This document shows, piece by piece, positions 17,521 to 19,962 of a stretch of DNA of 19,962 nt (position 1 is its first letter; each line of letters starts with the position of its first letter). The notes beneath the pieces were generated by a model. It ran no database searches. It was not told the origin of the DNA and saw nothing but the letters and a program-made list of their open reading frames with translations. This DNA is from Carex sylvatica (lineage: Eukaryota; Streptophyta; Magnoliopsida; Poales; Cyperaceae): contig CAXKVR010000867.1 of assembly GCA_964058845.1 (NCBI GenBank), positions 1-19,962 of the forward strand, given 5' to 3'. A program made the position numbers and the translations under genes.

Positions 17521-19962
17521 ATGGGCAAAAGATATCCATCAAACCCATCTTGTCACATAACCTAACTAGATCTATTGCGCTAAGTCCTTTGGTGAGGCAG
17601 TCAGTTACTTGATCTTCAGTAGTTACATGACTCAATTCCAATAGTCCACTTTCCAGTTTTTTATTTATGAAGAACTTATCAATCTCCACATGCTTGGTTC
17701 TGTCATGCTGGACATGATTGGCAATGCTGATTGCTGACTTGCTATCGCACCACAACTTTATTTGGGCTCCGTGATTCACCTTGAGATCTTCCAGTAACCT
17801 CTTCAGCCACAGCATCTCGGCAACTCCTAATGTCATAGCCCTGTACTCAGCTTCTGCCGTCGATCTCGAAACAACCGACTGCTTCTTGCTCTTTCAAGAG
17901 ACCAAATTGCCCCTTACAAACATGCAGTAGCTAGATGTGGATCTCCTGTCATCTTGGCAACTGGCCCAGTCAAAGTCACAATAACTCTCAATGTTCATGT
18001 GTTCATTCTGCCTGAAAATCAAGTCCTTCCCTGGTGCACTTTTCAGGTACCTCAGAATGTGATGCACTGCGTCCATATGGCCCTTCCTAGGATCATGCAT
18101 ATAGCGGCTCACCACCCTCACTGCAAATGATATGTCGGGACGAATGTGACTCAAATAGATCAACCTACCTACTAGTCTCTGGTACCTCTCACGATCAACC
18201 TGTTCTCCTACCTCTGCACTTATCTTGGCCTTCACATCAATTGGAGAAACTGCAAACTTGCACCCCGATATGCCTGTCTCAGTGAGCAAGTCTAGGACAT
18301 ACTTCCTTTGGGATAGAACAATCTCCTCTACTCCATGAGCTACCTCAATCCCAAGAAAGTACCTAAGCTGTCCCAGCTCCTTCACCTCGAATTCCTTCCT
18401 CAATCTTGCCTTCAACTGTGCAATCTCCTCCTCATCATCCCCGGTAATGATCATAACATCGACATACACAGTCAGCATAGTAATGTAACCACCATGTCCT
18501 CGAGAAAACACCATGTGATCGGTATTGATCTGCTGATAGCCCATGCCTACCATAGCCTTCCTGAACCTATCAAACTAGGACCGGGGAGACTGCTTCAACC
18601 CATAAAGTGACTTCTTGAGCCTGCACACCTTACCCACTGTCTGGTTCGTGCCAAACCCTGATGGAATCTCCATATACACCTCCTCCAACAAATCGCCATG
18701 AAAAAAGACATTCTTCACGTCGAGTTGGTATAACTTTCATCCTCCATTTGCTGCCATGGAAACCAGTGTCCTCACTGTGTTACTCTTCGCCACAGATGCA
18801 AATGTCTCATCATAGTCGATGTCATAGGTCTGACTGTACCCTTTCGCTACCAACCTCGCCTTGTAGCGCTCAACTAGGCCCTCTGGATTCTGTTTCACTG
18901 TGAAGACTTACTTACATTCAACAGCCTTCTTGCCTGGTGCTAGTGACACAAGCTCCTAGGTTTTGTTCTTTAAGAGGGTCTCGAGCTCTTTTAGCATGGT
19001 TGTTTTCTATTTCAGATCTCCTTTAGCAACCTGCCAACACTTAGGGATAGAGATAGTGTCTAATAATGCAATGAATGCTCCATGTACAGGTAATATGTGT
19101 GAGTCAGAGACAAATTTGGCAATGTCATGTGGAAAACCATATCGGTCAAGAGGAATGTCTGCATTCTCGCGAGGAGTCCTCCTTACCGATAAGGAAGTGG
19201 GAGGAGTAGAGAGATGAATCATATCACCTGTGTATTCTGAGTCTAAGGTGGATGGTGAAGGTGTCTTAAGAGTCAGAGTAGGCAGGGACAAGGGACTTGG
19301 CACAAGTGGCACTGTAGGCACGACTCCCTCATTCTTCTGTGTTCTTCTAACATACACCTTACGATATCTCGACTCCCCTGAGCCTGAGTTCCACCATCTT
19401 CGGTCTCATTCCTCTCAACTTCTGACTCAACCACAACCGAATTCTCAATAATTAGGCAACCAATACCACCCACACTCACTATCCTCCTCTCATCATCCCC
19501 ACTACTCTCCCTCTCTCGCCTCATACCTCCTGTATCGAGCGAGTCTCCAAAGGGTAATATCGCCTCTGAGGAGTAGTATGGCTCGAGCTCTCGGAATGTA
19601 ACATCCATACTCACAAATAGTCTCATCTCCACAGGGCTCCAGCATACATACTCCTTTTGAGTACCCGAGTACCCAACAAAGATACACTTTACAGCCCTTG
19701 GATCTAGTCTTTCCATATTTGGTCTGTTATCATGCACGAAACACAAACAACCAAAGGTTTTGAGAGGAAGAGTATCTTCATTCTTAACTTTCAGCATTTC
19801 AATTGGTGACTTCCAATCCAATATTCGTGAAGGCACCCTGTTGATCAAGTAAGCTGTTGTCAGAACTTCTTGCCCCCACAAGTACTTCAGAACCTTCATC
19901 GAAATCATCATACTTTGAGTTACCTCAAGTAGATGTCTGTTCTTCCATTCTGCTACCCCATT
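17516..19962 (-). pseudogene. Ty1-copia pol polyprotein, broken, 5' part outside window
   Basis: Order on the minus strand from 19962 down: end of integrase core (NGVAE then W where the family has R, KNRHLLEVT) and the following region (TTAYLINRVPSRILDWKSP, FGCLCFVHDNR, KCIFVGYS); a spacer; reverse transcriptase ([63 protein letters not shown]); and RNase H (WCDSKSAISIAN, QHDRTKHVEIDKFF, CLTKGL), ending at 17516. The catalytic YVDD box reads YVDV (18455-18466). Stops replace Trp codons at 18908-18910 (TAA), 18737-18739 (TGA), 18575-18577 (TAG) and 17894-17896 (TGA). A frame loss occurs between the integrase C-terminal region (about 19273) and the reverse transcriptase. Gag, protease and the 5' LTR would lie beyond 19962. 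The element is antisense to the receptor kinase. Confidence 0.9.

Larger units (their letters stand above)
16997..19962 (-). mobile_element. Antisense Ty1-copia insertion 3' of kinase exon 12, abutting or nested in a MITE
   Basis: The copia part spans about 17359 to beyond 19962 and touches the MITE-like element end at 17357 with almost no gap. Either the copia inserted at the very end of the MITE or the two became joined by a later deletion. Together they fill the whole space where the remaining kinase exons would be expected. Confidence 0.7.

Noticed and set aside
18335..19451. Plus-strand open frames over the copia pol
   Set aside because: They are complements of the minus-strand integrase and reverse transcriptase coding sequence.
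1..19962. tRNA, rRNA or CRISPR-like arrays
   Set aside because: I saw no cloverleaf with a recognisable T-loop, no rRNA segment and no regularly spaced direct repeats with unique spacers; only retroelement and palindromic repeats are present.

Overview
The window looks like a piece of a eudicot plant nuclear genome. Evidence: one spliced host gene with short GT-AG introns and a plant-specific domain order (malectin-like ectodomain, GDPC hinge, LRRs, transmembrane helix, Ser/Thr kinase); plant-type retroelements (Athila-like, L1-type LINE, Ty1-copia); and long AT-rich spacers with small palindromic repeats. The species cannot be named from this sequence.

Layout. 1-4795: decayed Athila/Tat-like LTR-retrotransposon material. 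Two diverged copies of the same Athila ORF1-like protein lie head to head, one on the minus strand (82-1177) and one on the plus strand (about 1190-2485). After the plus copy come an untranslated tail, a polypurine tract and a long LTR (3355 to about 4795). About 4800-7203: a 5'-truncated, broken L1-type LINE on the plus strand ending in an A-rich tail. 7204-9860: mostly AT-rich DNA with a GC-rich islet, a repeated palindrome-bearing motif and a strong 69-bp hairpin. 9862-10379: a foldback element with arms of about 197 bp. 10380-11470: the region upstream of the host gene.

11471-16828: the one convincing host gene, twelve exons of a malectin-like LRR receptor kinase (LRR-I/IOS1/FRK1-like). 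The exons join in one open frame of 766 codons with no stop. The kinase is seen only through the DFG and GYIDPE segments; the last part of the C-lobe is not in the window. Intron 12, or the broken end of the gene, then holds a MITE-like inverted-repeat element of about 361 bp (16997-17357). Directly next to it begins an antisense Ty1-copia element, with a short 3' LTR at about 17359-17508 and a broken pol that runs off the window end at 19962.

How it fits together: the receptor kinase is surrounded by, and probably disrupted by, nested transposable elements. All retroelement reading frames are dead. Both reverse transcriptases have lost the second aspartate of the catalytic pair (FADN in the LINE, YVDV in the copia). 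Nearly all identified stop codons are one transition away from Trp, Gln or Arg codons, as expected from decay of methylated cytosines. The main open question is whether the kinase's last exons lie beyond 19962 (a functional gene with a very large intron) or are lost (a truncated receptor).
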